Shown here in pieces: positions 53,810 to 62,137 of a stretch of 64,000 nt of DNA. The DNA is taken from assembly GCF_013410065.1 (NCBI RefSeq), contig NZ_JACCCW010000002.1:620001-684000 (forward strand), read 5' to 3'. Every line of letters begins with the position of its first letter. Position 1 is the first letter of the stretch. A model generated the notes under the pieces. The model had not been told where the DNA came from and ran no database searches. It saw only the letters and a program-made list of their open reading frames with translations. Source of the stretch: Granulicella arctica. GTDB taxonomy: Bacteria > Acidobacteriota > Terriglobia > Terriglobales > Acidobacteriaceae. The position numbers and the translations under genes were made by a program.

Positions 53810-54259
53810 TTGAGGATTCGATACATCACGGCTTGGCTGCTGGCGGTTCTGCTGTTTGGCGGATCGACGTTGGCCTCGGCGTGCGATCTCTCCTGCCAGG
53901 CTCATGCGGCGATGTCGGTGTGCCACCAGAGCTTTGCGGAACATGCTGCGATGTCTGCTGCGGCGATGCCCGATAGTGCAATGTCGATGGCTTGCGGCCA
54001 TTGCCGCCATGTTTCGATGGTGAAGGCTCCGGATCACCAGGTCTCTTCCACGTGTGAGGCGACGGAGTGTGGGCATTCGGTTCAGCCTGCGACGAGTCGT
54101 GCGGGCGAGAGTGCCTTTACGGTTCTTTGGAGTCCGGTGTTGGTGGCGGCGGAGATTGTTCTTGCTGATCCGCCGGTACATCGCGGGGACGATCTGCGGA
54201 TGGCGGTGCCTCGTGGTGATCCTGGGTTCGATCCGCTGCTTGTCTCTCTTCGTGTTTAG
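53810..54259 (+). CDS. secreted cysteine/histidine/methionine-rich protein
   Basis: A 149-residue exported protein. The signal peptide (ITAWLLAVLLFGGSTLASA) precedes CDLSCQAHAAMSVCHQSFAEH, then a methionine/alanine-rich stretch and ACGHCRHVSMVKAPDHQ with CEATECGHS. Paired cysteines, histidines and methionines suggest copper or other metal binding. The TTG start at 53810 has AAGGAG 7 bases before; an in-frame GTG at 53783 lacks one. It precedes a Met/His-rich outer-membrane protein in the same direction. No family recognised. Confidence 0.72.
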   Translation: MRIRYITAWLLAVLLFGGSTLASACDLSCQAHAAMSVCHQSFAEHAAMSAAAMPDSAMSMACGHCRHVSMVKAPDHQVSSTCEATECGHSVQPATSRAGESAFTVLWSPVLVAAEIVLADPPVHRGDDLRMAVPRGDPGFDPLLVSLRV

Positions 54260-54336
54260 TACAGGTCTGTTCCCAGCTTGCAGGTAGCTGCCGTGCGCCC
54301 CTCGGGCGTCGGTTGGCTTTTCCTTTCATACGAGCT

Positions 54337-54353
54337 GCCGGAGCTTCTCCGGC
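54337..54353 (+). promoter_or_regulatory. hairpin abutting the ribosome site of the Met-rich gene
   Basis: GCCGGAG-CTT-CTCCGGC perfect 7-bp stem immediately before GGAAG, the likely ribosome site. It could gate translation, but could also be a leftover terminator of the upstream gene. Confidence 0.4.
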
Positions 54354-54371
54354 TGGAAGATGGGCCTGAAT

Positions 54372-55745
54372 ATGCAGCGGTTCTTTTCAATTTTTCTGAT
54401 TTTTATCTCTTTTGGCGCGTACGCGCAACAACCACCTGCGAAGCCTGATTCGGACTCGATGGCGGGTATGGACATGTCGAACATGGATATGTCGAGCATG
54501 AATCACGCTGCGAAGGATGACGGCATGGCGGAGCTGATGCAGCAGATGCATCCGCAGACGTTTTTGCAGCAGATTCAGCGGCATGGCTCGTCGGGTACGA
54601 CTGCGGAGCCGAACTCGACGCCGGTGCCGATGCTGATGACGATGAAGGGGTCGTGGATGCTGATGTTCCACGCGAACGTCTTTATCGACGACACGCAGCA
54701 GACGAGCGAGCGGGGCGGCGACAAGCTGTTCTCAACCAACTGGCTGATGCCGATGGCGGAGCGACGGCTGGGGCCGGGACAGTTGACGGTGCGGACGATG
54801 TTCAGCCTGGAGCCGGCGACGGTGACCGGACGGCGGTATCCGCTGCTGTTCCAGCAAGGAGAGACGGCGTTCGGGGTGCCGATTGCGGATGGCCAACATC
54901 CGCATGACTTTTTTATGGAGTTTGCGGCGCTCTACGACTGGAAGCTAGGAGAGAGGACGCTGCTCTCGTTCTATGCGGCTCCGGTGGGCGATCCTGCTCT
55001 TGGGCCGACAGCGTATCCGCATCGGACGTCGGCGGCGGAGAATCCGGTGGGGGCGCTGGGACACCACCAGGAGGATTCGACGCATATCGCGGACGATGTG
55101 GTGACGGTGGGGTTGGCGCAGGGCATTGTGCGGGTCGAGGCGAGCGGTTTTCATGGGCGTGAGCCGAATGAGCACCGCTGGGAGATTCAGCAGGGGGCGA
55201 TCGATTCGTGGTCGACGCGGCTGACGGTCCAGCCGGGGAAGGACTGGAGCGGGCAGTACTCGTATGCGCGGATTGCCAGTCCGGAGCAGCTTTTCCCGAC
55301 GGAGAACCAGGAGCGGATGACGGCGTCGGTGATGTACAACCGGCCGCTGCAGGCAGGGAACTGGGCGAGCACGGTGCTTTGGGGACGGACGCGGGGGCTT
55401 GAGGACAATGGGAAGGAGAACAGCTACCTGCTGGAGTCCTCGCTGCGGTTTGCGGAGCGGAACCATGTCTGGACGCGGCTGGAGAACGCGGGGCGGTCGA
55501 ATGAGCTGCTGAACGGGGAGAATCCACTGCCGGCGGGGTTCGAGGAGGAGCCGTTGACCCATGTGCAGGCGTATACGTTCGGGTACGACCGCGACTTCGA
55601 CGTGATTCCGCACCTGGCGTCGGCGATTGGAGCGCAGGTGACGGCGTATGGCGTGGGCAAGCCACTTCAGGGGAGCTACGGGACTGATCCGGTGGGGTTG
55701 AACTTCTTTGTTCGGTTGCGGCCTTTCTCTGGGAGGGATCGCTAA
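54372..55745 (+). CDS. outer-membrane protein with methionine/histidine-rich metal-binding leader
   Basis: A 457-residue exported protein. The signal peptide (MQRFFSIFLIFISFGAYAQ) is followed by a metal-binding-type segment with MAGMDMSNMDMSSMNH and two further Met/His clusters, then a large beta-rich body with repeated aromatic strand ends (for example LFHANVFIDD-like, FSGRDR at the end) that looks like an outer-membrane barrel. MxxM clusters of this kind bind copper(I) or silver in known proteins, such as CusF and PcoB relatives. Copper handling is an inference. ATG at 54372 is preferred; one at 54360 abuts the ribosome site. Confidence 0.7.
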   Translation: MQRFFSIFLIFISFGAYAQQPPAKPDSDSMAGMDMSNMDMSSMNHAAKDDGMAELMQQMHPQTFLQQIQRHGSSGTTAEPNSTPVPMLMTMKGSWMLMFHANVFIDDTQQTSERGGDKLFSTNWLMPMAERRLGPGQLTVRTMFSLEPATVTGRRYPLLFQQGETAFGVPIADGQHPHDFFMEFAALYDWKLGERTLLSFYAAPVGDPALGPTAYPHRTSAAENPVGALGHHQEDSTHIADDVVTVGLAQGIVRVEASGFHGREPNEHRWEIQQGAIDSWSTRLTVQPGKDWSGQYSYARIASPEQLFPTENQERMTASVMYNRPLQAGNWASTVLWGRTRGLEDNGKENSYLLESSLRFAERNHVWTRLENAGRSNELLNGENPLPAGFEEEPLTHVQAYTFGYDRDFDVIPHLASAIGAQVTAYGVGKPLQGSYGTDPVGLNFFVRLRPFSGRDR

Positions 55746-55939
55746 ACGCTTTTCGTGAGTGATTTTAGGAGAATCCGGTCGGAGGGAGAGAGCGTTGTTC
55801 TTACAGCGATCTGGCGTACGAAAGCCAACCTTCGACCGTGAGGCTCGTCCAAGTAACAGGCAATTCACTTGCCTATTGCCTTATTTCACGGAAGAATAGA
55901 AAGGTCACGCTGTGGCCATCGAAGGATGGTTGATAGCGT

Positions 55940-56902
55940 ATGGAGCTTACCTTGCGTATCTTTACCCCTCATACCCTGATTCTGGCGACTCTCGCCCTCA
56001 TTCCCTCTATTGCATTCGGCGCAGCGTTGAGCATCGATGCCAAGTCCGCGATTCCGCACGATGTGCAACAGATCATTGTGGTGGACTATCGCGCGATGCA
56101 GAACTCGCCTGCGGCGATGAGCTTGAAGGACCGCGTGCTGCCGCCGGAGTTGAAGCGGCTTGAGACTGCACTGAAGACCTCTGGCATGAAGGTAGACCGG
56201 GACGCCGATGTGCTCGCGTTCGCGGCGTTTCGCGTGAGCGGTTCGACGGAGGGTACGCGCACGGTGGGCATCGCGCAGGGGCAGTTTCAGACGCGGACGA
56301 TCATGGCTCGCTTCGCGAAGGATAAGGTGAAACCGACGATCCTTCGCAACAACAGCATCTACCCGATGGCTTCCGGCAGCGTGGTTGCGTTCCTGAACCA
56401 GACGACGATGGTCTTCGGCGATAAGGACGCAGTGAAGGCTGCACTCGATGCGCGGGACGGCATGACAACGAACTTCATGACCGACAGCGACATGATCAAT
56501 GAGATGATTGCCGTCGATTCGCGTGCGATCTGGAGTCTGTTGGACCAGAAGGGTACGCAGACGATGATGTTGAGCGCGCTGGGACAGGCGTCACAGCTCG
56601 CCGACTACGATACCATCAAGAGCCGCTTCAAGAGTTCGCGGTACACGATGGACTTCCAGAATGGTGTTCGGTTTGAGATGGCTGTTGTGATGTCCGATAC
56701 GGTGACGGCGGCGACGGTTGCTACGCTGATGAAGGGCGCGGCTCTCTTGCAGAAGAGCACCGGGACGCCGCTCGAGAAGACAGCGCTGGACCAGACGACG
56801 ATCGACTCGAGTGCGGGAACGCTGTCGGTGAACTACTCCTCGTCGGACAGCGAGTTTGCGAGTCTGCTGAACTCGCCGCTGTTCCAGTCGGTTGTGCACT
56901 AA
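55940..56902 (+). CDS. secreted protein of unknown function
   Basis: A 320-residue exported protein. A signal peptide (LILATLALIPSIAFGAA) precedes a body with no known domain. It has DVQQIIVVDYRAMQNSP, DVLAFAAFRV, SVVAFLNQTTMVFGDKDAVKAALDAR and SSDSEFASLLNSPLFQ. The pattern of repeated strand-helix units with NxxMxxxF looks like a globular secreted protein. It stands alone, with an imperfect AGGCAA/TTGCCT dyad before it at about 55857 and a perfect terminator after it. Confidence 0.78.
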   Translation: MELTLRIFTPHTLILATLALIPSIAFGAALSIDAKSAIPHDVQQIIVVDYRAMQNSPAAMSLKDRVLPPELKRLETALKTSGMKVDRDADVLAFAAFRVSGSTEGTRTVGIAQGQFQTRTIMARFAKDKVKPTILRNNSIYPMASGSVVAFLNQTTMVFGDKDAVKAALDARDGMTTNFMTDSDMINEMIAVDSRAIWSLLDQKGTQTMMLSALGQASQLADYDTIKSRFKSSRYTMDFQNGVRFEMAVVMSDTVTAATVATLMKGAALLQKSTGTPLEKTALDQTTIDSSAGTLSVNYSSSDSEFASLLNSPLFQSVVH

Positions 56903-56927
56903 GATCGGTCGATCTCGCAGGACCCGA

Positions 56928-56954
56928 AACCCCTCCTTTGCTGGAGGGGTTTTT
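56928..56954 (+). terminator. Rho-independent terminator
   Basis: AACCCCTCC-TTTGCT-GGAGGGGTT with a following TTT. It closes the secreted-protein gene and insulates the flagellar operon. Confidence 0.92.
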
Positions 56955-56959
56955 GCTGC

Positions 56960-56988
56960 TTCTTATGTAGTGGCGCGGTTCTTATAAT
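56960..56988 (+). promoter_or_regulatory. sigma-70-like promoter of the flg operon
   Basis: TTCTTA at 56960-56965 and TATAAT at 56983-56988, separated by 17 bases, 52 bases before flgF. The -10 is perfect; the -35 is weak. No sigma-28 or sigma-54 box is seen. Confidence 0.4.
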
Positions 56989-57040
56989 CCTCTAACCTGA
57001 TTCGCGGAAACTTCGGCCCTCTACCTGCATTGGCACGTGC

Positions 57041-57793
57041 ATGGACAGCGGGATCTATGCAGCCTATACGGGTTTACTGGCGCGGACGCAGGCTTTGGAC
57101 ACGGCGGCTAATAATTTGGCGAACGCCGGGACCAACGGCTTCCGGGCAGAGCGGGACTACTTTCGCAGCGTATTGACGGACAACATTACCGGACAGCCGG
57201 GGTCGCAGGTCGGCTCGGCTGTGAACGGCTTCGGCGTGCTGGGCGGCAATGCGCTGGATATGGGGCAGGGACAGATTGCGCCGACGGGCAATCCTCTCGA
57301 TCTTGCGCTGAACGGGGTCGGATTTTTTGCGATCCAGACGGCGCAGGGGGTGCGCTATACGCGAGATGGCGCCTTCACGCGGTCGTCGACAGGAGTGTTG
57401 CAGACCGCGCAGGGCGAGCCGGTCCTCGATGCGAAACAGCAACCGATCACGATTCCTTCGGGGACAGTGCAGGTGTCCGCCGATGGGACGATCTCGGTGG
57501 CTACGGCTGACGGAAGCAGTATCGCGGGCCAGGTGGGCGTCTTCAACTTTGCGAATACGGCCTCGCTGACAGCGGAGGGGACGAATCGGTTTGCGACTTC
57601 GGCGGACAATCCGCCAATTGTCTCGAGCGCGACGATCCAGCCGGGTGCGCTCGAGGGTGCGAACAACGATGCGGTGCACGGATCGATGCAGTTGGTGCTG
57701 GTGCAGCGACAGGCGGAGATGATGCAGAAGGCGTTGAGCGCGTTCAACAACGATCTGGATAAGACGGCGGCTGAGGATTTGCCGAAGGTATAG
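57041..57793 (+). CDS. flgF: flagellar proximal/distal rod protein FlgF
   Basis: A 250-residue rod protein. N-terminal flagellar rod signature MDSGIYAAYTGLLARTQALDTAANNLANAGTNGFRAERD, then ALNGVGFFAIQT and the C-terminal coiled helix SMQLVLVQRQAEMMQKALSAFNNDLDKTAAEDLPKV. It is shorter than the distal rod FlgG and lacks its end motif, so FlgF is the better call. It is the first gene of the operon, with flgG 51 bases downstream. The ATG has no clear ribosome site. Confidence 0.93.
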   Translation: MDSGIYAAYTGLLARTQALDTAANNLANAGTNGFRAERDYFRSVLTDNITGQPGSQVGSAVNGFGVLGGNALDMGQGQIAPTGNPLDLALNGVGFFAIQTAQGVRYTRDGAFTRSSTGVLQTAQGEPVLDAKQQPITIPSGTVQVSADGTISVATADGSSIAGQVGVFNFANTASLTAEGTNRFATSADNPPIVSSATIQPGALEGANNDAVHGSMQLVLVQRQAEMMQKALSAFNNDLDKTAAEDLPKV

Positions 57794-57844
57794 AGATTTC
57801 GATAAAGAGTTCTTGTTTTTAAAGTTTCCGACAGGAGAGCAGCG

Positions 57845-58633
57845 ATGATTCGAGCGTTATATACGGCAGCGAGCGGAATGAGTGCACAGCAGGCGGCGTT
57901 GGATACGGTGGCGAACAACTTGGCGAACTCGGCGACGACGGGATTCAGGCAACGGCAGTTGCAGTTCGAGGACATGATCTACCAGAACCTGATTACGCCG
58001 GGTTCGGCACAGAGCCAGTCAACGGTGTCGGCGGGGTTGCAGATCGGGTTGGGAACGAAGTCGTCGGCGAGTGAGGTCATTATGACGCAGGGCGACTTCA
58101 ATCAGACGTCGAATCCGCTGGACCTGGCGATTCAGGGCGCGGGGTTCTTTCAGGTGACGAAACCGGACGGGACGATTGCGTATACGCGCGACGGGAGCTT
58201 TCACCTGAATAACCAGGGGACGCTGGTGACTGCCGACGGCAATATTCTGCTGCCGAACCTGACGATTCCATCGAATGCGACGTCGGTGACGATCTCGCAG
58301 TATGGCGTGGTGACGGCGACGCTTCCAGGGCAGACGAATGCGACGCAGCTTGGCCAGATACAACTGGCGACGTTCGTCAATCCGGGTGGGCTCAGCTCGA
58401 TCGGCGGCAACCTGTTTCAGCCGACGATGTCGTCGGGAAATGCGATCACGGATGTTCCGGGTGGCAACAGCGGAATGGGCACGCTGCAACAGGGATATCT
58501 CGAGAACTCGAACGTGGATGTGGTGAGCGAGTTTGTGCAGATGATTCTGGCGCAGCGAGCGTATGAGAGCAACTCCAAAGTGGTGCATGTGGCGGATGAC
58601 ATGTACTCGGACATCAACGGGATGATTCGTTAG
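57845..58633 (+). CDS. flgG: flagellar distal rod protein FlgG
   Basis: A 262-residue distal rod protein. N-terminal MIRALYTAASGMSAQQAALDTVANNLANSATTGFRQRQ, then DLAIQGAGFFQVTKPDGTIAYTRDGSF and the end motif YLENSNVDVVSEFVQMILAQRAYESNSKVVHVADDMYSDINGMIR, which identify FlgG. AGGAG lies before the ATG. It sits between flgF and flgA, the classical order. Confidence 0.97.
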   Translation: MIRALYTAASGMSAQQAALDTVANNLANSATTGFRQRQLQFEDMIYQNLITPGSAQSQSTVSAGLQIGLGTKSSASEVIMTQGDFNQTSNPLDLAIQGAGFFQVTKPDGTIAYTRDGSFHLNNQGTLVTADGNILLPNLTIPSNATSVTISQYGVVTATLPGQTNATQLGQIQLATFVNPGGLSSIGGNLFQPTMSSGNAITDVPGGNSGMGTLQQGYLENSNVDVVSEFVQMILAQRAYESNSKVVHVADDMYSDINGMIR

Positions 58634-58643
58634 GAGAGCGGCG

Positions 58644-59207
58644 ATGACGATCAGACGAGGGATAGCGATTGTGGCCACGCTGTGCTGCTGGATCGGGGTT
58701 TGTCCGATGCGGCTGAATGCAGCGGGTCTCGGAGGATCGGTGGCGTGCGCGAGTACACCGGTTGCTGCGGTGCTCGCTGCGCGCGATGGCATCGTTCGCA
58801 CGGGGCTATCCGGCAAGGGATTTGCAGTGCAGGAAGTGCGATGGGATCCGCTGCTGCGGCAGAGCTGGGCGGTGGTCCGTAGTTGCGATCATGCAGATTG
58901 GCCTTTGCTGGTGATGCGGACGAACCTGCCGGCATCGCCTCGGATGGTGATCACTGATCTGTCTTCGACTGGACGTGGCGATGCGGGGATGCCGATTGTG
59001 CGCGCGGGCGATCTGGTGCGTCTGTGGAGGATCGACGAGCATGCGCACTTGGAGCTGATGGCGACTGCGGAGGAGAACGGTGCGGTAGGTGCGCGGGTGC
59101 GCGTCCGGCTGGTGGCTCCGAAGGATGGAGATGCGCAGTGGGTGCAGCCGGTGCAGTATCTTGCGGGTGTGGTGCGCGGTCCGGCGGATGTGGAGCTGGA
59201 GCCATGA
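58644..59207 (+). CDS. flgA: flagellar P-ring assembly chaperone FlgA
   Basis: A 187-residue exported chaperone for P-ring formation. A signal peptide (IAIVATLCCWIGVCPMRLNA) and a C-terminal SAF-type module with VRAGDLVRLWRIDEHAHLELMATAEENGAVGARVRVRL support the call. Sequence identity to well-known FlgA is low, but position directly before flgH and flgI is typical in this operon. TAGGAGAG precedes the ATG. ATGA overlap couples it to flgH. Confidence 0.85.
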   Translation: MTIRRGIAIVATLCCWIGVCPMRLNAAGLGGSVACASTPVAAVLAARDGIVRTGLSGKGFAVQEVRWDPLLRQSWAVVRSCDHADWPLLVMRTNLPASPRMVITDLSSTGRGDAGMPIVRAGDLVRLWRIDEHAHLELMATAEENGAVGARVRVRLVAPKDGDAQWVQPVQYLAGVVRGPADVELEP

Positions 59208-60001
59208 GAATGCTGTTGGAGAGGACGCATTTGAAGTTCGGGCGTTTTGCGGCGGGAACGGTGTTGGCCCTGCTGATCTTGCCGATAGAGAAGATACTGC
59301 CAGCACAGACTGCTGACACGCAGCCGGTCGGGACGCAGGCTTCGAAGACGTCGCTGAAGCAGAAGCTGTTGAACCGTGGGCCGAGTGTGGCGGAGTCTTC
59401 ACTATCCTCCTATCTCGCCCGTGTGCGGACGGAGAACACGAACGCGCAGCCTACATCGGGATCGATCTGGATCGACAGTGGCCGATTGACGCGGATGAGC
59501 GCGGACCCACGGGCGATGCGGCCGAACGATTTGATCTCGGTGGTGGTGTCGGAGAACCTGGCGGCGTCGACGGATGGAACGGTCAAGAACTCGCGGGCGT
59601 CGAATGCGAGCTCGCAGATTACGAGCCTGTTCGGGTTATTGCACGCCGGCAATGCTTTGCAGAATCTGGTGGGCCAGACATCGAGCTCGGGGCTGAATGC
59701 GCAGGGAGCGAGTGCGACGAACTCAAGCCTGACGACGGTCTTCGGTGGGCAGGTGATTGAGGTGCTGGCGAATGGGATGCTGGTAATTGAGGCGGCGCGG
59801 CAGGTGGAGTTCTCGCAACAGACGCAGACGATTGTGCTGCGTGGGCTGGTGCGGCCGGAGGATATCTCGCAACAGAACCAGGTGCTATCCACAGCGATCT
59901 CAAGCCTGGAGCTGGAGGTGCGTGGGAAGGGAATCGTGAACGACTCAACCTACCGGCAGAATCCGCTGGTGCGGCTGCTCGAAAAGATCGTGATTTTTTA
60001 G
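59204..60001 (+). CDS. flgH: flagellar L-ring protein FlgH, without lipobox cysteine
   Basis: A 265-residue outer-membrane ring protein. It shows GSIWIDSGRLTRMSADPRAMRPNDLISVVVSENLAAS, then FGGQVIEVLANGMLVIEAARQVEF and VLRGLVRPEDIS, plus the C-terminal LVRLLEKIVIF. FlgH is normally a lipoprotein with a cysteine after the signal; here the N-terminus (LLILPIEKILPAQT) has no cysteine, and the whole protein has none. It may anchor otherwise. The ATG overlaps the flgA stop by four bases. Confidence 0.92.
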   Translation: MRMLLERTHLKFGRFAAGTVLALLILPIEKILPAQTADTQPVGTQASKTSLKQKLLNRGPSVAESSLSSYLARVRTENTNAQPTSGSIWIDSGRLTRMSADPRAMRPNDLISVVVSENLAASTDGTVKNSRASNASSQITSLFGLLHAGNALQNLVGQTSSSGLNAQGASATNSSLTTVFGGQVIEVLANGMLVIEAARQVEFSQQTQTIVLRGLVRPEDISQQNQVLSTAISSLELEVRGKGIVNDSTYRQNPLVRLLEKIVIF

Positions 60002-60009
60002 GAGATCCA

Positions 60010-61170
60010 ATGCAAAGGGTAAGGCGGGGCAGACGACGGAGCAGAGCGAAGCAATTGGGCCTGGGCATGTTGCTGCTGCTTGGCGTGCTGGCAGGGATCT
60101 ATCTGTTGCCTGAGTCGGCGTTTGCGGAAACTCGGCGTGAGGCGAGGATCAAAGATATCGCGTCGATTGAGGGGATTCGGGACAACCAGCTTGTTGGCTA
60201 CGGGATCGTGGTGGGATTGCAGGGGACGGGAGACAGCCAGCAGACTACGTTTCCGACGCAGACGCTGGCGGCGACGCTGCTGCGGATGGGAGTGAGTGTA
60301 CCGGCGACTTCGATTCGGGTACAGAATCTAGCGGCGGTGTTTATTTCGGCGTCGCTGCCTCCGTTTGCCAGGCCGGGGACGAAGCTGGATGTAACAGTGT
60401 CGTCGGCTGGTGATGCGCGCAGCATCGAGGGCGGACTGCTGCTGATGACTCCGCTGTATGGGCCGGATGGAAAGATCTATGCGCAGGCGCAGGGGCCGCT
60501 GGTGGTGGGTGGGTATTCGGTTTCGGCGAATGGAAATATGAAGCAGGTTAACTTCCCGACGACGGCGCGGGTTCCGGCCGGGGCGATGGTGGAGCGCGGC
60601 GTGCCGCTGGAGCTGGCTGGGAGAAATGAGTTCTCGTTGCTGCTGAACGATGCGGACTTTTTGAGCGCCGAGGCGATGGCGCAGACGATCAACAAGGAAC
60701 TGGGGCGCTCGGCGGCACGGGCGGTCGATAGTCGGAGGATTACGTTGTCGGTGGCTGGCGGGGAAGAGATTCCGGCGCTACTGGGAAGAGTGGAGTCGAT
60801 CGAGGTACCGTTCTATCCGCGGGCGAAGGTGGTGGTGAATGAGCGAACGGGGACGGTGGTGATCGGCGGAACGGTGGTGTTGCAGGCTGTGTCGATTTTG
60901 CATGGCGGGCTGACGGTGAACATCGTGAGCGAGTACCAGGTGTCACAGCCGAACGCGTTTTCGAGCACTGGAAAGACGCAGGTGGTGCAGCAGACGCGAG
61001 TGGATGCGAAAGACAAGCCGGTGAACCGGATCGAGCTGAAAGAGGGATCTACCGTGGATGATCTGGTAAGGAATTTGCAGCAGATTGGGGCCACGGCACG
61101 CGATGTGATCTCGATCCTACAGGCAATGAAGGCCGCCGGCGCGCTTGAGGCGGAGATTGAGGTGCTATGA
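60010..61170 (+). CDS. flgI: flagellar P-ring protein FlgI
   Basis: A 386-residue periplasmic ring protein. Signal peptide (LGMLLLLGVLAGIYLLPESAFA), then the family start RIKDIASIEGIRDNQLVGYGIVVGLQGTGD, NLAAVFISASLPPFARPGTKLDV, DVTVSSAGDARSIEGG and the C-terminal NLQQIGATARDVISILQAMKAAGALEAEIEVL. AGGAG lies before the ATG. Overlaps flgJ by 4 bases. Confidence 0.97.
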   Translation: MQRVRRGRRRSRAKQLGLGMLLLLGVLAGIYLLPESAFAETRREARIKDIASIEGIRDNQLVGYGIVVGLQGTGDSQQTTFPTQTLAATLLRMGVSVPATSIRVQNLAAVFISASLPPFARPGTKLDVTVSSAGDARSIEGGLLLMTPLYGPDGKIYAQAQGPLVVGGYSVSANGNMKQVNFPTTARVPAGAMVERGVPLELAGRNEFSLLLNDADFLSAEAMAQTINKELGRSAARAVDSRRITLSVAGGEEIPALLGRVESIEVPFYPRAKVVVNERTGTVVIGGTVVLQAVSILHGGLTVNIVSEYQVSQPNAFSSTGKTQVVQQTRVDAKDKPVNRIELKEGSTVDDLVRNLQQIGATARDVISILQAMKAAGALEAEIEVL

Positions 61171-61502
61171 CGATCACGATGCAAGGGCTTCAGCCGATAA
61201 CTACGACAGTGGGTGTCGACAAGGATGCGGCACGGCACGCCAGGCTGGTCGATGCGGCGCAACAGTTTGAAGGGATGTTGTTGCAGGAGATGCTGAAGGG
61301 AATACAGTCGGGTAAGGAAGAGCTTGGCAGCGGTGAGAGCGACAGTGGCGACGACTCCGGTGATACGCTGCGGAGCTTCGGTACAGAGGCGGTGGCGACG
61401 GCGATTGCCAAGGGCGGCGGGGTGGGGATTGCACGGCAGATCGTCCAGAAGGTGACTCTGGAGAGTGCCTACAGTACCGCTACAAAGACGAATTCAAACT
61501 AA
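61167..61502 (+). CDS. flgJ: flagellar rod-binding protein FlgJ (N-terminal domain only)
   Basis: A 111-residue rod cap protein. The segment DAAQQFEGMLLQEMLKGIQSG matches the rod-binding domain of FlgJ, and the tail ends with AKGGGVGIARQIVQKVTLESA. The muramidase domain of gammaproteobacterial FlgJ is absent, as in many other phyla, so a separate hydrolase must open the peptidoglycan. It follows flgI with a 4-base overlap. Confidence 0.87.
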   Translation: MTITMQGLQPITTTVGVDKDAARHARLVDAAQQFEGMLLQEMLKGIQSGKEELGSGESDSGDDSGDTLRSFGTEAVATAIAKGGGVGIARQIVQKVTLESAYSTATKTNSN

Positions 61503-61550
61503 AGTTTTGCCAGTTGGGGCCGATGTACTGAAGTAGTACGGAGAATGACG

Positions 61551-61850
61551 ATGACCTACACAAGCGGAATTAACAACCTGACACACTCTCTCACAACGCA
61601 GGCCACTTCGTTGCAGAAGCCGGTGGTCAACACACGCACCTCAGATACCGCGACTGGCAGTGCGGGATCGGCGAATGCGAGTGATCAGGCAAGCCTCAGC
61701 TCAACGAGCACGCTGATCGCGCAGGCGCTTAGTGTATCGGATGTGCGCGCGGACAAGGTTGCCAATGTGCAGCAGGCGATCGCTGCGGGAACCTACAACG
61801 TATCGTCCGGAGATGTGGCCGACAAGCTGATGGAATCTTTGCGGGGATGA
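61551..61850 (+). CDS. flgM: anti-sigma-28 factor FlgM
   Basis: A 99-residue protein. The N-terminus is disordered, serine/threonine/alanine-rich, and the C-terminal domain (SVSDVRADKVANVQQAIAAGTYNVSSGDVADKLMESL) matches the sigma-28-binding helices of FlgM. Secreted through the flagellum after hook completion to free sigma-28. The ATG at 61551 has GGAG 7 bases before; an ATG at 61545 is too close. Overlaps flgN by 4 bases. Confidence 0.9.
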   Translation: MTYTSGINNLTHSLTTQATSLQKPVVNTRTSDTATGSAGSANASDQASLSSTSTLIAQALSVSDVRADKVANVQQAIAAGTYNVSSGDVADKLMESLRG

Positions 61851-62137
61851 GGATGAAGCGAATGCATACTGTGCCGCGGCCGTTGACCGGAGAGTTGGAT
61901 GAGGCGCTTGCGGCATTGGCTGCGTTCGATGTGGAGCGGCTGGAGGCTCTGGAGCGGCGCATTCGCAGCGTAAAGATGGCGCAGATCGTCGATGAGCCGG
62001 GGCGTCTGGCGGAGATGTTGGAGAAACACGCGATGCTGGGACGGATGCTGGCGATGACGGCTGCAAATTTGAAGGTACTTGTGCCAACCCTGCATCTGGG
62101 AGCGCACGTGGAGACGAGATATCGATGGCTACTCTAA
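61847..62137 (+). CDS. flgN: FlgN-like hook-junction export chaperone
   Basis: A 96-residue helical protein (GELDEALAALAAFDVERLEALERRIRS, then LAEMLEKHAMLGRMLAMTAANLKVL). Weak sequence signature, but helical content, size and position between flgM and flgK match the FlgN chaperone that brings FlgK and FlgL to the export gate. It overlaps flgM by four bases and flgK by 13. Confidence 0.7.
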   Translation: MRMKRMHTVPRPLTGELDEALAALAAFDVERLEALERRIRSVKMAQIVDEPGRLAEMLEKHAMLGRMLAMTAANLKVLVPTLHLGAHVETRYRWLL

